Of a DNA stretch of 64,000 nt, positions 33,645-45,385 are shown piece after piece (position 1 is the stretch's first letter; the number at the start of each line of letters is the position of its first letter). Position numbers and translations under genes: made by a program. A model generated the notes under the pieces. The model saw only the letters and a list, made by a program, of their open reading frames with translations. It did no database searches and had not been told where the DNA came from. Source of the DNA: Pictodentalium vernedei (lineage: Eukaryota > Mollusca > Scaphopoda > Dentaliida > Dentaliidae); NCBI GenBank assembly GCA_031216915.1, contig CM062297.1:545560971-545624970 (forward strand). Direction: 5' to 3'.

Positions 33645-33897
33645 GTAACCCTTTACCTAACATGGAAAGCAGACGACACTTGCAAAAAAAGTCTTGAACA
33701 ACTATTTCTTTTCATTTTTTGTCTCAAAAACATAGGTTATGACCCCTCGTTGGAAAGAGCTCGATGAGCTCGTTCCAACGAGGGCCATAACCTATGTTTT
33801 TGAGACAAAAAATGAAAAAAATAGTGAAAATTAATTGGCGATTTTTGAGAATAGCGCTGGCCTGTTTTTGTTTACGTTACGTTGGGTAAAGGATTAA
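33645..33897. mobile_element. Family A palindromic MITE, copy 6
   Basis: GTAACCCTTTACCTAACATG at the left, GGGTAAAGGATTAA at the right. The stem segment CCTCGTTGG pairs with CCAACGAGG, whereas other copies have CATTGG/CCAATG: both sides changed together. Confidence 0.88.
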
Positions 33898-34473
33898 GAG
33901 CATTCTTGTGAAAATAGTGATATGTCTGTGCTGGGAGAGAGGTTAAATAACTGAACAACTGACTAACACAAGTGCCTCCTCAAGACTTAGCAAGGGTGCA
34001 AATTGTTTGCAATTTTGATGTGAGGATTAATTACGTTTTCAATATAGGAATGGCAGGAAGACGGCGCACAAGAGGTAATGCTGTTTCCATGCAATGCAGC
34101 TTCACTTCTGTACATTTCTGCAAATTGCTCATTACACTCCGTGTAAGCGTATACTGCGAATACATTTCACTTCAGTTCATTGCATATCCAAAGCTCGTGC
34201 TAATGAGCCCCCCACCCCCCCAAAAAAACAACAAAAAAAAAAAAACCCAAAAACCGATAGTTTGAAAAAGTCTTCTCTAAATTACAAAGCTATAATTGAA
34301 GTTTGTGCATTGTGCCATAGACCACATGCATTTTGTATTTGTGGTGCTGTGCAGTGTTGATTTAATTCTGCAGCCTTCTAGGACTGTATTATTAAGTTAT
34401 CAATGATCCTCTGAACCACTTTGTTGTTTACCTTGTCATCTGATCATCATTGGCATTTCTCTTCATAGTCTCA
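33898..34473. other. No gene; A/C-rich patch
   Basis: Overlapping 88-97 codon frames at 33972-34360 cross a homopolymer patch (34207-34250) and have no recognisable motif. Confidence 0.4.
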
Positions 34474-34740
34474 TAGGCGCGTAGCCAGGATTCTATAATA
34501 GGGTGTTTGCATTCAGTTTTTTTCTGGGTGTGGGGTTGCTTAGGGCTGGCATGATAATCGGAAGGCTGGTGTGCAAAATTCAGCGCTCTAAGAGCAAATC
34601 TTAAGACTATATTAGAAACCGTTTTTTTTTTGGTGGGTGTGGGGGGGGGGGGGGGGTCTATGTTATATAAAACTTGCATTGGGCCAATATTTTAAGGGCA
34701 GGGGCAGCGCAAATTTCACCACCCCCGACTACGCTACCTT
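34474..34740. mobile_element. hAT-like MITE, diverged
   Basis: TAGGCGCGTAGCCAGG at the left and CCCGACTACGCTACCT at the right are imperfect inverted ends of the CAGG(N)GCGTAGCC type. A poly-G run of about 18 at 34641-34658 lies near the 3' end. No clear 8-bp duplication. Confidence 0.45.
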
Positions 34741-34931
34741 ATATAATTGAATTTTCTTGAATAATTTGCGATTTGTTCACATACTATTGGTCAAGGCGAG
34801 TTTTTCAAAACTAGATAAACAATATTCCTGTCGTATGAATACTTTTGCTTTGTCCCGCCCATTTGTCAAATAAAAAATGGGCCTGTCCAGCGGTTCAGTT
34901 AAACTGTAATTGCTGCAGGTAGGTTGTCAGT

Positions 34932-35333
34932 ATTTATTTATTTATTTATTAGGGTTTAACGACATTTTAACAACCAGGGTCATATCATGTCGGTGACAGT
35001 TTTACGGGTGGAGGAAGCCGGAGTACCCGGAGAGAACCACCGAGCAACGACGAGCAGCTGCCAGCTCCCCAACATCGTAACTCTGAACCGCGGCACAGGC
35101 AGGGTTAGATTGATCGAAGACATGCGCACCGTCGACGTGCAGTACGCCTTAGTACACATCGTCATCGTGCCCCCATGTAGGCAATCGGGGTAAAGTGCCT
35201 TGCCAAAGGACACAACGCGGGAGTGCGAATCAGTCGCTGAAATGGTCACCCATCCAACTACCAATCGCGCTCGACGTCGCTTAGCTTCGGTGATCTGACG
35301 AGAACCGGTTACCGCGACGCCACCGCGCCCCCT
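34932..35333 (-). mobile_element. Modular SINE, 5S-rRNA head + tail T1
   Basis: Minus strand: the 5S-like head has ACCGGTTCTCGTCAGATCAC, GAAGCTAAGCGACGTC and GTTGGATGGGTGACC; then the shared body and 3' block, then tail T1 (TGACCCTGGTTGTTAAAATG) with an (AAAT)n end. The target duplication GGTAGGTTGTCAGT is at 34918-34931 and 35334-35347 (14 of 14). Confidence 0.92.
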
Positions 35334-35494
35334 GGTAGGTTGTCAGTTAATATTCACGTAGTTTGTTCACTCTGTAGTTTTTCCTATCAATACTTGAAAC
35401 CCAATGCATTAGCATATGTTAAAAATAATAAAACTGTGCACAAAAACTGTGCAATGATATAAATGACGGCGACTTCAGTCGGTACATTACAGGG

Positions 35495-35603
35495 TGGACG
35501 TGACAACCGTTACTTATTTCCAGTTCCTTATTCGACACTCGTTATCAACCGATAACGGATGTCGAATAAGGAATTGGGAGTAAGTAACGATTGCCACGTC
35601 CGT
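35495..35603. mobile_element. Mutator-like foldback MITE, copy 2 (109 bp)
   Basis: GGACGTGACAACCGTTACTT at the left is inverted at the right as AAGTAACGATTGCCACGTCC. Flanks CATTACAGGG and CATTATAGGG form a 10-bp duplication with one mismatch. The core TTATCAACCGATAA matches copy 1. Confidence 0.8.
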
Positions 35604-35650
35604 CATTATAGGGCACACTGTAATGCAAGCAAACACCCTGAATTCAATTA

Positions 35651-35790
35651 TAACAATTGAAATGAATTATCTGTCTCTTTATCGGAGTATAAATGTGGGT
35701 GGCGCACGTTACATTGTATTTTATGCAACTCAATACGCCCATCCCACATTCATACTCCGATGAAGCGACAGACAATTCATTTCATTTGTT
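35651..35790. repeat. Inverted repeat, 140 bp
   Basis: Arms AACAATTGAAATGAATT...GTCTCTTTATCGGAGTAT and ATACTCCGATGAAGCGACAG...AATTCATTTCATTTGTT, separated by a loop of about 40 bases. Confidence 0.75.
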
Positions 35791-36137
35791 ATACAGACAT
35801 CACTGCAAACCGTATTGAACGAGTTGAGTCCTGTATCTTAATACGACACTATCTCATTTTACTCTGGAGCATCCAAGCTTCACATTTTACAGCGAATGAT
35901 CAATTGCCTTTGAGCATTTCCTGCTCTGAACAACAACATCCCACAACAAAAGCAGGTGGTGAAGATTCAATTAGGACACTTCAATTTCGATATGGTGAAT
36001 GAAACTGGTGGACTGCGAAATACAATCAAAACAGACAATTGTCGCAGTGTAACTTATCGCCGATAGAATCATCGGCGCGCGTGTATGTTCTGTATTTAAG
36101 GAAGGGTAGCAAACGCTCAGGTCACCTGTCTAATTCT
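35791..36137. other. No feature seen
   Basis: No recognisable repeat or gene. Confidence 0.4.
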
Positions 36138-36375
36138 TTAACCCTATGAACAACGGTGGTATCTTCTATGTCAGTTCAATGACATCAATTGGAAAAGTCC
36201 ATTTTCATCATTTGGGGTAGACCAACTAATATTTTCGACGTGCAGCCTTTCGGCTGCACGTTGAAAATATTGATTGTCTACCCCACACATTCACTTATCA
36301 TCTATCCTACTTAATGAAATTATGACGTATCATGTTCCTGGGCCGGAAAAGTGGCATCTCGGGTTTAAGGGTTAA
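36138..36375. mobile_element. Family F TTAA MITE, copy 2
   Basis: TTAACCCTATGAACAACGG at the left and GGTTTAAGGGTTAA at the right. The core hairpin ATTTTCGACGTGCAGCC TTTC GGCTGCACGTTGAAAAT is flanked by GGGGTAGACCAA / TTG(A)TTGTCTACCCC. Confidence 0.85.
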
Positions 36376-36451
36376 GAAATGCGATGTAGCTATGGCCTGG
36401 AACTAGTCTAGTCCTAATATAGACCAACGCCTATGTTTAGATTCACTAGTC

Positions 36452-36518
36452 TGGAATACATCAGTTGGTCGAACAAGCGAACTACAGGTTCGCTTTTCCG
36501 ACCAACTGGTATATTCCA
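36452..36518. repeat. 67-bp palindrome
   Basis: TGGAATACATCAGTTGGTCG and complement with a short ACTAC loop. Confidence 0.75.
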
Positions 36519-36726
36519 AACGACAGCATCTAAAAATACCTTAAACATTCATTTTCTTTGAATGAACGCAAGGAATTGTTACTCAGTCGACACTTGATTT
36601 GACTGAAGTTTCGATGACATTACCAGTAGAAATGAGGACTCGTCACAGTCAAATTTTTATGATTGCGCCGTGTAGATTCACTAAACCCTTCCTAATTTTA
36701 CCATACAGTAGGTTTAACTACAGATG

Positions 36727-37099
36727 AGGGGAGCGAGGTGGCTCTGTGGTAGACTGTTGGACTTTTATGATAGAGGTCCCGAGTTCGATCCTCGACCGGG
36801 CCGACCCGCGTTGTGTCCTTGGGCAAGGCACTTTATCCCGGTTGCCTACATGGGGGCACGATGACGCCGTGTACTAAGGCGTACTGCACGCCGATGGTGC
36901 GTATGTCTTAACCGCTGTTAACCTGCTTGAACGGAGCTTGAACAGAGCTAGAATGTTGAAGAGCTGACAGTTGGTCATCGATACTCGGTGGTTCTCTCCG
37001 GGTACTCCGGCTTCCTCCACCCGTAAAACTGTCACGGTCACGATTAGCCATTGTGCATACGCATGTGACCTTAAACACCAGTAAATGAATCAATATAAA
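36727..37099 (+). mobile_element. Modular SINE, tRNA head + tail T2 (full length)
   Basis: Plus strand: the head has an A box TGGCTCTGTGG (36739-36749) and B box GAGTTCGATCC (36781-36791), then GCGTTGTGTCCTTGGGCAAG, GTACTAAGGCGTACTGCACG, GGTTCTCTCCGGGTACTCCG, CCACCCGTAAAACTGTCACG, and tail T2 (TTAGCCATTGTGCATACG) ending in an AT-rich (AAAT)-like tail. A perfect 12-bp duplication TAACTACAGATG is at 36715-36726 and 37100-37111. Pol III promoter boxes are intact. Confidence 0.92.
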
Positions 37100-37111
37100 T
37101 AACTACAGATG

Positions 37112-37424
37112 GAATCATCCACATGATTTATTGTACTCATGTTGGTTACATGCCCTCATTGGAAAACAAATAGTTGGAGAGGGGAGATGTTTTTCTTTTC
37201 TTTTCTACCCGATCAACCTCCGATACTCGATATGCAAAATGCAAAATAATTTTGCATTTGCTTATTTTAGACATTTTATGACCAATTGCAGATTTTTTTA
37301 TCCTAACGTATTTTGAGCAATCATTAGAAGCAGTCTGAAACAATGTTGTTACCTGGGGGATGTCAGGTGGACAGCCAATCTGGCTATGACATCCCCCGGT
37401 AGCATGCATATCAGTTGTCTTAAA
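37112..37424. other. No feature seen
   Basis: Short inverted repeat GGGGGATGTCA...TGACATCCCCC at 37353-37395 (arms of about 11-16 bp). No coding signal. Confidence 0.45.
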
Positions 37425-37604
37425 CCATCCATCCATCCATCCATCCATCCATCCATCCATCCATCCATCCATCCATCCATCCATCCATCCATCCATCCAT
37501 CCATCCATCCATCCATCCATCCATCCATCCATCCATCCATCCATCCATCTATGCCCGCCCGCCCAGACCCGCCCGCCCGCCCGCCCGCCCGCCCGCCCGC
37601 CCGC
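37425..37604. repeat. (CCAT)n then (GCCC)n microsatellites
   Basis: About 31 CCAT units to 37550, then GCCC units at 37553-37604. The encoded MDGW/PSIH repeats are artefacts of the tetramer. Confidence 0.98.
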
Positions 37605-38032
<428 letters not shown>

Positions 38033-39140
38033 AGTACGGTTGCTACGGTATTTTTTGTTTGCATTGGTAACCTGATGATCACCCCACCGACAAAATAAAA
38101 CGGACAGTCTACAATAAAATTGTTAATGAGTGATATATCACTTGCGTGCCCATTACCGTCTAGCCTGCCGAAAGAATAGTGATGAAACTAGAATCATTTG
38201 GAGAAAATATTGACCATCACTATTACTTGGTGATAATTTGCGTCAATATGCCACCACTATTATTTATTTCAGAAGTCTAGGACTGTGATTTGGCCATCAA
38301 CATTATTCGGCAAGTCGGAGTAATACCTCTACTGTAGTCATGTTATGAAATACTGCGTCAGTAAACCTTATCCCCTATTGTTCACTACGTAAATATAATG
38401 ATTTGTTGGGGCGCGCTAAATCCTTGGATCTGCTGACTGACTTAGTATTCAAAGCCAACGTCCAAAAGGGTTTGCAAGGGGTCAAAGGACCCCCCCCCCC
38501 CCCCATATCACCCTTGTGCGTCAGAGACGCACAAAAAACTTGAATTAGACTGACTGTGACAGATGACTTATCAGAAGGTTCTCAGAAAGAAAATGGACGT
38601 CTGCCAGCCAGTGATTCACTTACCCACTAGACCCAGAGGAAAGTCTAGGGAGGGAGCCAACGAGCTAGTGTGTGGGGCAGAATACCAAATCTGAGACACA
38701 CAGACAAAATCTACTTGGACTGTGTCCCATTTGGATCAATCCCTTTGAACAAGATTACTTTTGGACATAATACCGCACTGTATTCTTCAGAGGCGGAAAA
38801 AATCCCCCACACACTTTAAGTTTCAGAGATTGTATAATTACCTCATTTTAATTTTCGGAAGTGGATAAAATCCCCTCATTTTAATTTTCAGAAACGGATA
38901 AAATCCCCTCATTTTAATTTCCAGAAGCGGACAAAATCTCCTGGAAGGTATCATGATTTCCAAAGAGGGCCTATATAGCGTTTATCATGGCTTGCTCAAA
39001 GTCCATTACTCGGTAAACAGTTTTCAGGACTATGATTACAGCCATAACCATAAAAAACTGTCACACTCTGATATAACATTTTGTACATTAACATAATGGC
39101 GATGATAGATTTATCTTACAGTTTTCAACTGTAATAACTT
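38033..39140. other. No gene; poly-C and a 33-bp minisatellite
   Basis: Poly-C at 38489-38504. Three tandem copies of a 33-34 bp unit (CCTCATTTTAATTTTC, GGATAAAATC) start at 38841, 38874 and 38908. Confidence 0.6.
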
Positions 39141-39142
39141 GA

Positions 39143-39389
39143 AAAACACTCTACTCAACGAATCGATCGCACACTCTCACGTAATTTACAAATTCAGCTG
39201 TTGAAAAAAACACCATTTTTCAAAAAAATTTCAACAGAACAATATCACGTGAACCCTGATTGAACGAGCTCATCGAGCTCGTTCCAATGAGGGTTCACAT
39301 GAAATTGTTTTGTTGAAATCTTTTGAAATTTTTTTTTCAAAAAATAAAGTACTAAATTGTGATATCGTGTGCGTTGAGTAAAGGGTTAA
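39143..39389. mobile_element. Family B palindromic MITE, copy 2
   Basis: Right terminus GTTGAGTAAAGGGTTAA. The left end is decayed (AACACTCTACTCAACG). Stem TTCAACAGAACAATATCACGTG / CACATGAAATTGTTTTGTTGAA around GAGCTCATCGAGCTCG. Confidence 0.75.
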
Positions 39390-39840
39390 CTACCATTCTA
39401 CAATCAGGTTTCATTTTGTGACTCATAAAAATGCTTGTTGCTTCGGTTAAAACTGTATGTGGCTACCTTGAACTTGTGCGTTTCTCGGATAAACTTAAGT
39501 TATTGAGGGCTGCATGTTCAACATTCCGAAAAGACTGTGCACTTTAATGCTTCCAGTGATTAAGGTGCAAAATCATAAAAGCAATGTGGTTCCATAATTT
39601 AATAATTATACTTTTGAGATGTGTTTTTTTCTGTTTTCATATATAGAAATGTAGGGTCCATCGCAAACGCGATTCGAAAGCTTTTAATGTTCTACAAACA
39701 GTAACGTGTACAAATCGTAACCATGCACACAGTTGTATTATATGCAGTTGCAAGATACAGATTTTGTGTCAGGGCTCTCTGATACACTCTGTATTCAGGT
39801 AAATACTGACCCAATACATCTTATTTTAAGTTAAATACAG
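39390..39840. other. No feature seen
   Basis: No recognisable repeat or gene. Confidence 0.4.
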
Positions 39841-40001
39841 ATTATCATGATAATGTGCATGTCCTGTGATTTGTATCAGATTCGAGGTGCTGTCCAGAAT
39901 GGGATCGCAACGAGCCGGCTTTGCCGGCGAGTTGTGATCCCATTTTTGGACACCACCGAGGATCCGATGCAAATCATTGGACATGCACATTACCATGATA
40001 A
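39841..40001. repeat. 161-bp near-perfect palindrome
   Basis: ATTATCATGATAATGTGCAT at the left mirrors ATGCACATTACCATGATAAT at the right. The centre is GAGCCGGCTTTGCCGGCGAG. Arms of about 78 bp carry a few mismatches. Confidence 0.85.
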
Positions 40002-40968
40002 TTCATTTATCTAACAATTCTGTGACATAAACAGATTAAATCCTAAATTATTAAAACAGTTATTAAAACAGTTTTGGGACATAGTGTTGGGTCGATCACT
40101 GAAACGCACATAGAATCTATTCATGCACCTGTTATGATAGCCCGCTGCGTTATCAGAAACGAGTCGTCCATATGATACGGAACCAGAATGAGTCGTCTAT
40201 GTGGTATCAGTGAACTAAATATTTGAATTAGAGTTTCCCGCCTTGAAATGTGAAGTGATGCAATCTCTAAAAATAAACAGCCTTGGGAAAATAAATTGTT
40301 TCAATAAACGTTTGAAGCATTCTATTGACATCTTGCGTTATTGATGAATATTCCAGATAAAAAAGAGGGTGATTTGATTTACTTTTGGACCTAAAAAATA
40401 CAGTCTATATTTGGTGTATTTTTATAGGGAATTCCTTGAAAAATATGTGCATGTGACCGGTACTTACCTTGCTGTTGTCATTTTTTCTCTCTTATTTGTT
40501 GCATGACCCCCTGTTTTGGAGTCAGAAAAAAAGTTGTCTGAAGGGCTATACTTGACAAAGATATTTGAATTCCAAAATTAAAGTGATGCGATCATATTTT
40601 TTTTTGCCTGAACGTTATAATGGTCGCCTATAGGAATATATTTAGTTCCGTGATACCATATGATACGGAATCGGAATACATTATGTGATGCATATCGTTT
40701 TTCGTGTTTTTCAGGCCAAAATCAATATGATTGTTAGATAATAGTTCATATATATATAACTGACAGACCAGTCACCAAAGTCGACATCGAATGACATATA
40801 TCTGCTCAAATATTTTGGGGATGATGAAAAACATCCATCAGTAAACAACATGCAGGGTCGAAATAGGAGACGGAAAGCTGTTTTTATAGAAACAAAAGTC
40901 ATGCGCTTTCTAAAGTTTCATACATTAAAATTGTTTTAAACTCTGGTTGATAAGTAGATATAACATGA
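40002..40968. other. No feature seen
   Basis: Short direct repeats of CATATGATACGGAA (about 40171 and 40659). No coding signal. Confidence 0.4.
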
Positions 40969-41201
40969 TTTAACCCTTTACCCAACGTAACGGCCAAAAC
41001 CGGTCAGCGCTATTCTCAAAAATCGTCAATTAATTTTCATTATTTGTCTCAAAAACATAGGTTATGACCCCTCGTTGGCAATGAGGGTTCATAACCTATG
41101 TTTTAGAGACAAAAAAAAAAAAAAAATAAAGATAAAAAAATGAGTTATTCAAGAATTTATTTGCAAGTTTCGTCTGCTTTTCATGTTAGGTAAGGGGTTA
41201 A
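40969..41201. mobile_element. Family A MITE, copy 7 (short hairpin)
   Basis: TTAACCCTTTACCCAACG ... GTTAGGTAAGGGGTTAA. The hub is deleted to CTCGTTGGCAATGAGG but the outer stem remains. Confidence 0.88.
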
Positions 41202-41326
41202 CGTTTATATATTAAATTATTTTTAAACTCAGAAGACTGAGTTCGCCTCTAAAAATTGAAGTGAAGGGGTTATGTCCTAAGGTTTTTTTTTTTTGGGGGG
41301 GGGGGGGGGGGGGCTTATTGTGTCAC

Positions 41327-41570
41327 AAGGCGATTGTGTGCAAGAGAATTTTGTCCTACAGTCTGCTCATAGGCAAGGTAAATAAGTTACATGATCATTT
41401 TTGTGGCCTAATGAGTTACATGATCATTTGGTGGCCTAATGCGAGAATATACTGGATCATCACAAGGCGATTGCGTACAAGAGAATTTTGTCCTACAGTC
41501 TGCTTATAGACAAGGTGAATAAGTTACATGATCATTTTGTGGCCGAATGCGAGAATATACTGGATCAGTA
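41327..41570. repeat. Tandem duplication, ~120-135 bp unit
   Basis: TCACAAGGCGATTG, GAGAATTTTGTCCTACAGTC, AAGTTACATGATCATTT and GCGAGAATATACTGGATCA appear twice. An inner 26-bp piece (AGTTACATGATCATTT, GTGGCCTAATG) is duplicated again in the first unit. Preceded by a T8/G17 tract at 41283-41314. Confidence 0.85.
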
Positions 41571-41989
41571 AGTTTCCTAGCAACTAACGGGTGGTGGGTA
41601 TGCCTTGTCTTGGCATGAAGTTCACAGACTCAGCAAGACCCGTATCGTGCCAATAAATGACTATCCAACTGAAGGGTACTAGAACGCGCATTCAAAAAAC
41701 ATGACAGAGAACCGATAAGAACACAGCAATACAAGACAATAGCGTATCGTCATTGCGAAAAGGTTTTCTTTGTCTGCAAATGTCCTCTTATCTTCACCAC
41801 TGCAGACCATCATTGATGTTTTATAAGTGAAGTACCTTTAGCTAGAAGGTTCTGAAACCTTCTTCGATACATCGATATGTTGGTTGCCCGAGAAACAGAG
41901 CTGACAAGATAAGCCGGTTTCAGCGACAGCAAATGTATACATGTGTGTACACACACAAGTATTCCGATCATCTTCGCAGATTTTACGGC
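41571..41989. other. No feature seen
   Basis: No recognisable repeat or gene. Confidence 0.35.
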
Positions 41990-42075
41990 TCTTGATCATA
42001 CAGAGATCTTCAGCCTGCACGTTGTGTATCTCTCTCCGCACAGGGGACAGCCATTTTACATGCCTAGCCAAAAAC
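41990..42075 (-). mobile_element. SINE 3' fragment
   Basis: ATCTCTCTCCGCACAGGGGACAG-type segment (CTCTCCGCACAGGGGACAGC, CATTTTAC) matches 53890-53920, where it belongs to a tRNA-derived SINE on the minus strand. Confidence 0.55.
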
Positions 42076-42326
42076 AGTTGGGTGTTTCGTTAGTCGTCAC
42101 ATTTTTGAGATGGCGGCATCAACAGATCTAAATCGAACTGGATGAACATCAAAGATGAATTTTACGTAACACAATATGACTTGCAGACGACACCTGCACA
42201 AACATTTTGTTGAATACATTTCCATATTTTGTCCCCCAAACATAGCCCATTGCCACAAAAATCGATATTCAATTTTGTTTTCTTCAATTGTTACCTTCAA
42301 AACATATCTTATTAACCATTAATGGA

Positions 42327-42640
42327 TTATGCTCGTCTTGATCGTTCAAGGTATGTTTTGATGGTTACGTCACGCAAATGATTAAAAATGTCTACGAATT
42401 TTTGTCTTTTTGTCTTTAGATTTGAGATGATTTTTGTCCATTTGTAATCTCCTGCGAATGTTTGTTGCACTAAAAAATATGCATCATGCCATTCTTCGCG
42501 TTTGACCAAGTTTGAATGTTTTAGTAGTCGATTACCCTTGTCGATTAGACTTCCGTGTTTGTCTTTACCAATTTAACTATCATCAGCAAACACGAAATTG
42601 TCCAGTCTGGTATTCAAACTCTTATTTGATAATCGTTGAA
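42327..42640 (-). pseudogene. Possible retroelement coding relic
   Basis: The minus-strand frame around 42570-42620 reads LDNFVFADDS, which resembles an RT YADD-type box. The frame then runs nearly open (one TAA) to 42327 without matching known RT blocks downstream. It may be a coincidence in AT-rich sequence. Confidence 0.2.
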
Positions 42641-42857
42641 CTCCAAATTGAATAGGGATTCATTGCTGCATTGCGTGTAAAGAGTACATATAACAGCCTG
42701 AAGTCTCACAACTCTCAAATGCACTGCAAGATGAGGATTTCAAACATAGCTTATACAGTTTAGAAAACGTTCGAGACGACAAAAGCCTGTCCCCAAAATA
42801 TAGGACCTTGCCCGGACTTGTGGAGCTTCAGGACTAAATCATTACTGAACCTCCCTG

Positions 42858-43113
42858 CTAACCCTTTACCTAACACGTAACAGCCAAATCAGTCCAATGG
42901 CATTCTCAAAAATCACCATTAAATTTTCATTATTTTAAAACATTTTTTCTCAAAAACATAGCTTATGACCCATCATTGGAACGAGCCCATGGGGCTCGTT
43001 TTAATGAGGGTTCATGAGCTATGTTTTTGAAGCGAAAAATGAAAAAAAAAAATTCATTATTCAAACAATTTGTTTGCAAGTGTTGTCAGCCTTTCGTGAT
43101 AGGTAAGGGTTAA
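42858..43113. mobile_element. Family A palindromic MITE, copy 8
   Basis: CTAACCCTTTACCTAACACG ... GATAGGTAAGGGTTAA. The hub is GAGCCCATGGGGCTC: both arms carry matching changes relative to GAGCTC/GAGCTC, so base pairing is kept. Confidence 0.87.
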
Positions 43114-43689
43114 TACAAAACAGATTGACCGATGTACTTTACTGTAAATTATATTATTTAGGACCATACAAGTAAGAAGCTCAGCGTTGAAAAGGTTAAG
43201 ACGTCACGATCCAAGTTGGGACTGGGCAGAGCCTGACACTTCTCAAAAGTTCATGACTGTTGTTTCTCACCCGAGAAAATTTGAATGTGGATTCTCTCTG
43301 GTGAGATATCCAGCTGCCTACACACAAGTTTCTTGGCAGATTTGTCTGGAGTATATACCCGAACAGACATGAACGCCAGAAAAACATTTATGTTCTGTGC
43401 GATATTTTCCTTGAGGTCTGTCCGATTTTTCACACAGTTGCCCGCAACATTTGGGTCACTCCAATTTCTTTGGGAATTGTTGGAGGGAGTGAATCTCACG
43501 ACTCCATCTTTCCAGCGCATAAGGCTTGATTTCAACCATGCCACTTTATTGCGTGTCTTATTAGTCTGTATGAAACACACGGACTATTGTTTTTGTATGG
43601 TTTCTTTTTTTTCTTGGGGCATTGGGAGTGTCAAAGGGGTGTTGTGAAGTAGTTCATGCTCATATTTCTAACATGGCAAGATCTATGGA
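43114..43689. other. No gene recognised
   Basis: Opposing frames at 43251-43580 (minus) and 43285-43647 (plus, 120 codons) overlap; neither has a recognisable motif. Confidence 0.4.
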
Positions 43690-44045
43690 CCTAGGACCAA
43701 GACCAAATGAATCGAAACTCAATGGAGGTTCAAAATGTGAGTCAAGGTCACTGAGGTAGCCCAGAGGCCATTGAGTGTATTTTTTCAATGCATTGCTGGA
43801 ACTCTCATTTTATGTCCCCTAATACATTTCCGATGTTCTTACATATATTTCCACTCTCAGAAAAGTGAGCTGAGATTTTGTGGACCTGCGATTTACACCA
43901 AATGAGTCGACATTCAATGGAGGTTCAAAATATGGGTCAAGGCCTCACAGAGGTCATTGAGTGCATTTTTTCCGAATTGGTGGAAATCGCATTTTATGAT
44001 ACCATAATGCATTGCTAAGTTCAAAGCATTTTCGGACACAAGACT
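43690..44045. repeat. Diverged tandem duplication, ~190-bp unit
   Basis: AATGGAGGTTCAAAATGTG, AGGTCA(C)TGAG, GAGTGTATTTTTTC and CATTTTATG occur in order in both 43700-43880 and 43895-44045. Confidence 0.7.
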
Positions 44046-44251
44046 GAGATGGACGGTGGGACCAGAACACGCTGCAAAAACTGCATGATAGTCTGCAAGT
44101 GCAAACTGAAAAGTAACATGGCAAGATATAACTTAATCAACAGTAATTGAATATGACTGAATCTTCTAGGTTAAAACTCTCGAAATCAAGACAGAGATAT
44201 TAGTAAGTCGTTCTCGTACACCACAAAGATAGACAAGTAAAATATATTATC

Positions 44252-44958
44252 CAGGGACGTGGCTAGAGGTATCCGACTGAGGGTGTAGGGTAGTGGAAAC
44301 CCCCCTCCAGGTCCCTCCCTGTAGTTAGAAATTCACTACCGAGAAAGATTTCGAAAATGAAGACATGAAAAGGGGCAATAAAATTGATTGTAGTAACTAA
44401 AATGTCACCAGAACTGTGATAGAATTATCAGGGTATTATTATTTGGTATTCTGGGAATTGAATATGTGCTAAACAAATGCTCAAGCTTAGAACTTTGAAC
44501 AATTCACACTGTCCTAACATTTAATCAGATCTTATGCAAGAATGATCAATTTTCGATGTTTCATCATTTTGTAACTGTGAATGATGGAAAATGACTCAGG
44601 ATAACGATTTTACATAATGTGATTTTCTTGAAGTGCATTTCGAGGATTTTTTTATTACGATAAGTAAACGTGCTATAGAAATCTCGTACCTACTGGCATC
44701 ATGCATACTTATGAAGCTCGATATTGCGTACACTGTAGTTGTAAATAGTAACAGTGAAAATTTTTGCCGATTTGAAACCGAGTTGTAATTTTGGGAAGTA
44801 AAGGAGACATCAACATCGCCAAAGAAGCTCCAAAATCCAGATAAATGGAATTTCCAACTACTCACGACTTTCCCTCCGAATTTCCAACTATAGGGAATTT
44901 TGGCAAGGATTGGGGGGGGGGGGGGGTGAACCCCCCCTCCCCTGTCGCCACGTCTCTG
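44252..44958. mobile_element. hAT-type MITE, copy 1 (707 bp)
   Basis: Starts CAGGGACGTGGC and ends GCCACGTCTCTG. A perfect 8-bp duplication ATATTATC is at 44244-44251 and 44959-44966, the hAT signature. Shares its length with 60847-61620 (AATTGAATATGTGCTAAACA and others). A G14 tract (44911-44925) followed by ACCCCCCCTCCCC lies just inside the 3' end. The 89-codon minus frame inside it is not a transposase. Confidence 0.92.
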
Positions 44959-45385
44959 ATATTATCAGTAAAACTGGTCAGTCCACATTGCTGCCTTTGT
45001 TTTGAGTGATTTTGATAGCAAGCTAAATTTGAGGTAACTTATTTAAACTAAGATATTCTTTCATCAGTATCTGCATGCTGGGGTAATGTTTGCAGGCTGA
45101 AAATCCATTACGATTGCACACCGTCAAAAACGATGGCTGATGTCCAGCTTATTACATGATGTTCCCGTTAATACTTGGTTGATGCAAGGTACCCTAGCGT
45201 GGAAGGTCAAAGCAGGCGCGTAGTCAGGATATCAAACATTGGGGGAGGGGCAGGGTAATATCTAGGGGGCCAGTTCAGTGATCTGAACGTAGCGGCTACC
45301 CTACTACGTAGGGGGTAGCCGCTACGTTCAGGCCACTTAACTACTAGAGGGCATACAGAATAGGATGCCCAGCATCATCCGAGTC
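44959..45385. repeat. Local duplication, copy 1
   Basis: Matches 47733-48118 from ATATTATCAGTAAAACTGG through CATCATCCGAGTCACG, apart from a 57-bp segment (including a SINE H body piece) absent from copy 2. Contains a hAT-like start AGGCGCGTAGTCAGGAT at about 45214 and a palindrome CTGAACGTAGCGGCTACC / GGTAGCCGCTACGTTCAG at 45277-45331. Confidence 0.85.

Noticed and set aside
42327..42509. Open minus-strand frame as a gene
   Set aside because: Only one short box resembles reverse transcriptase and the rest matches no RT block; kept only as a low-confidence relic.
43251..43647. Two opposing frames of 109 and 120 codons
   Set aside because: Mutually overlapping, no motif, unremarkable for chance in this region.
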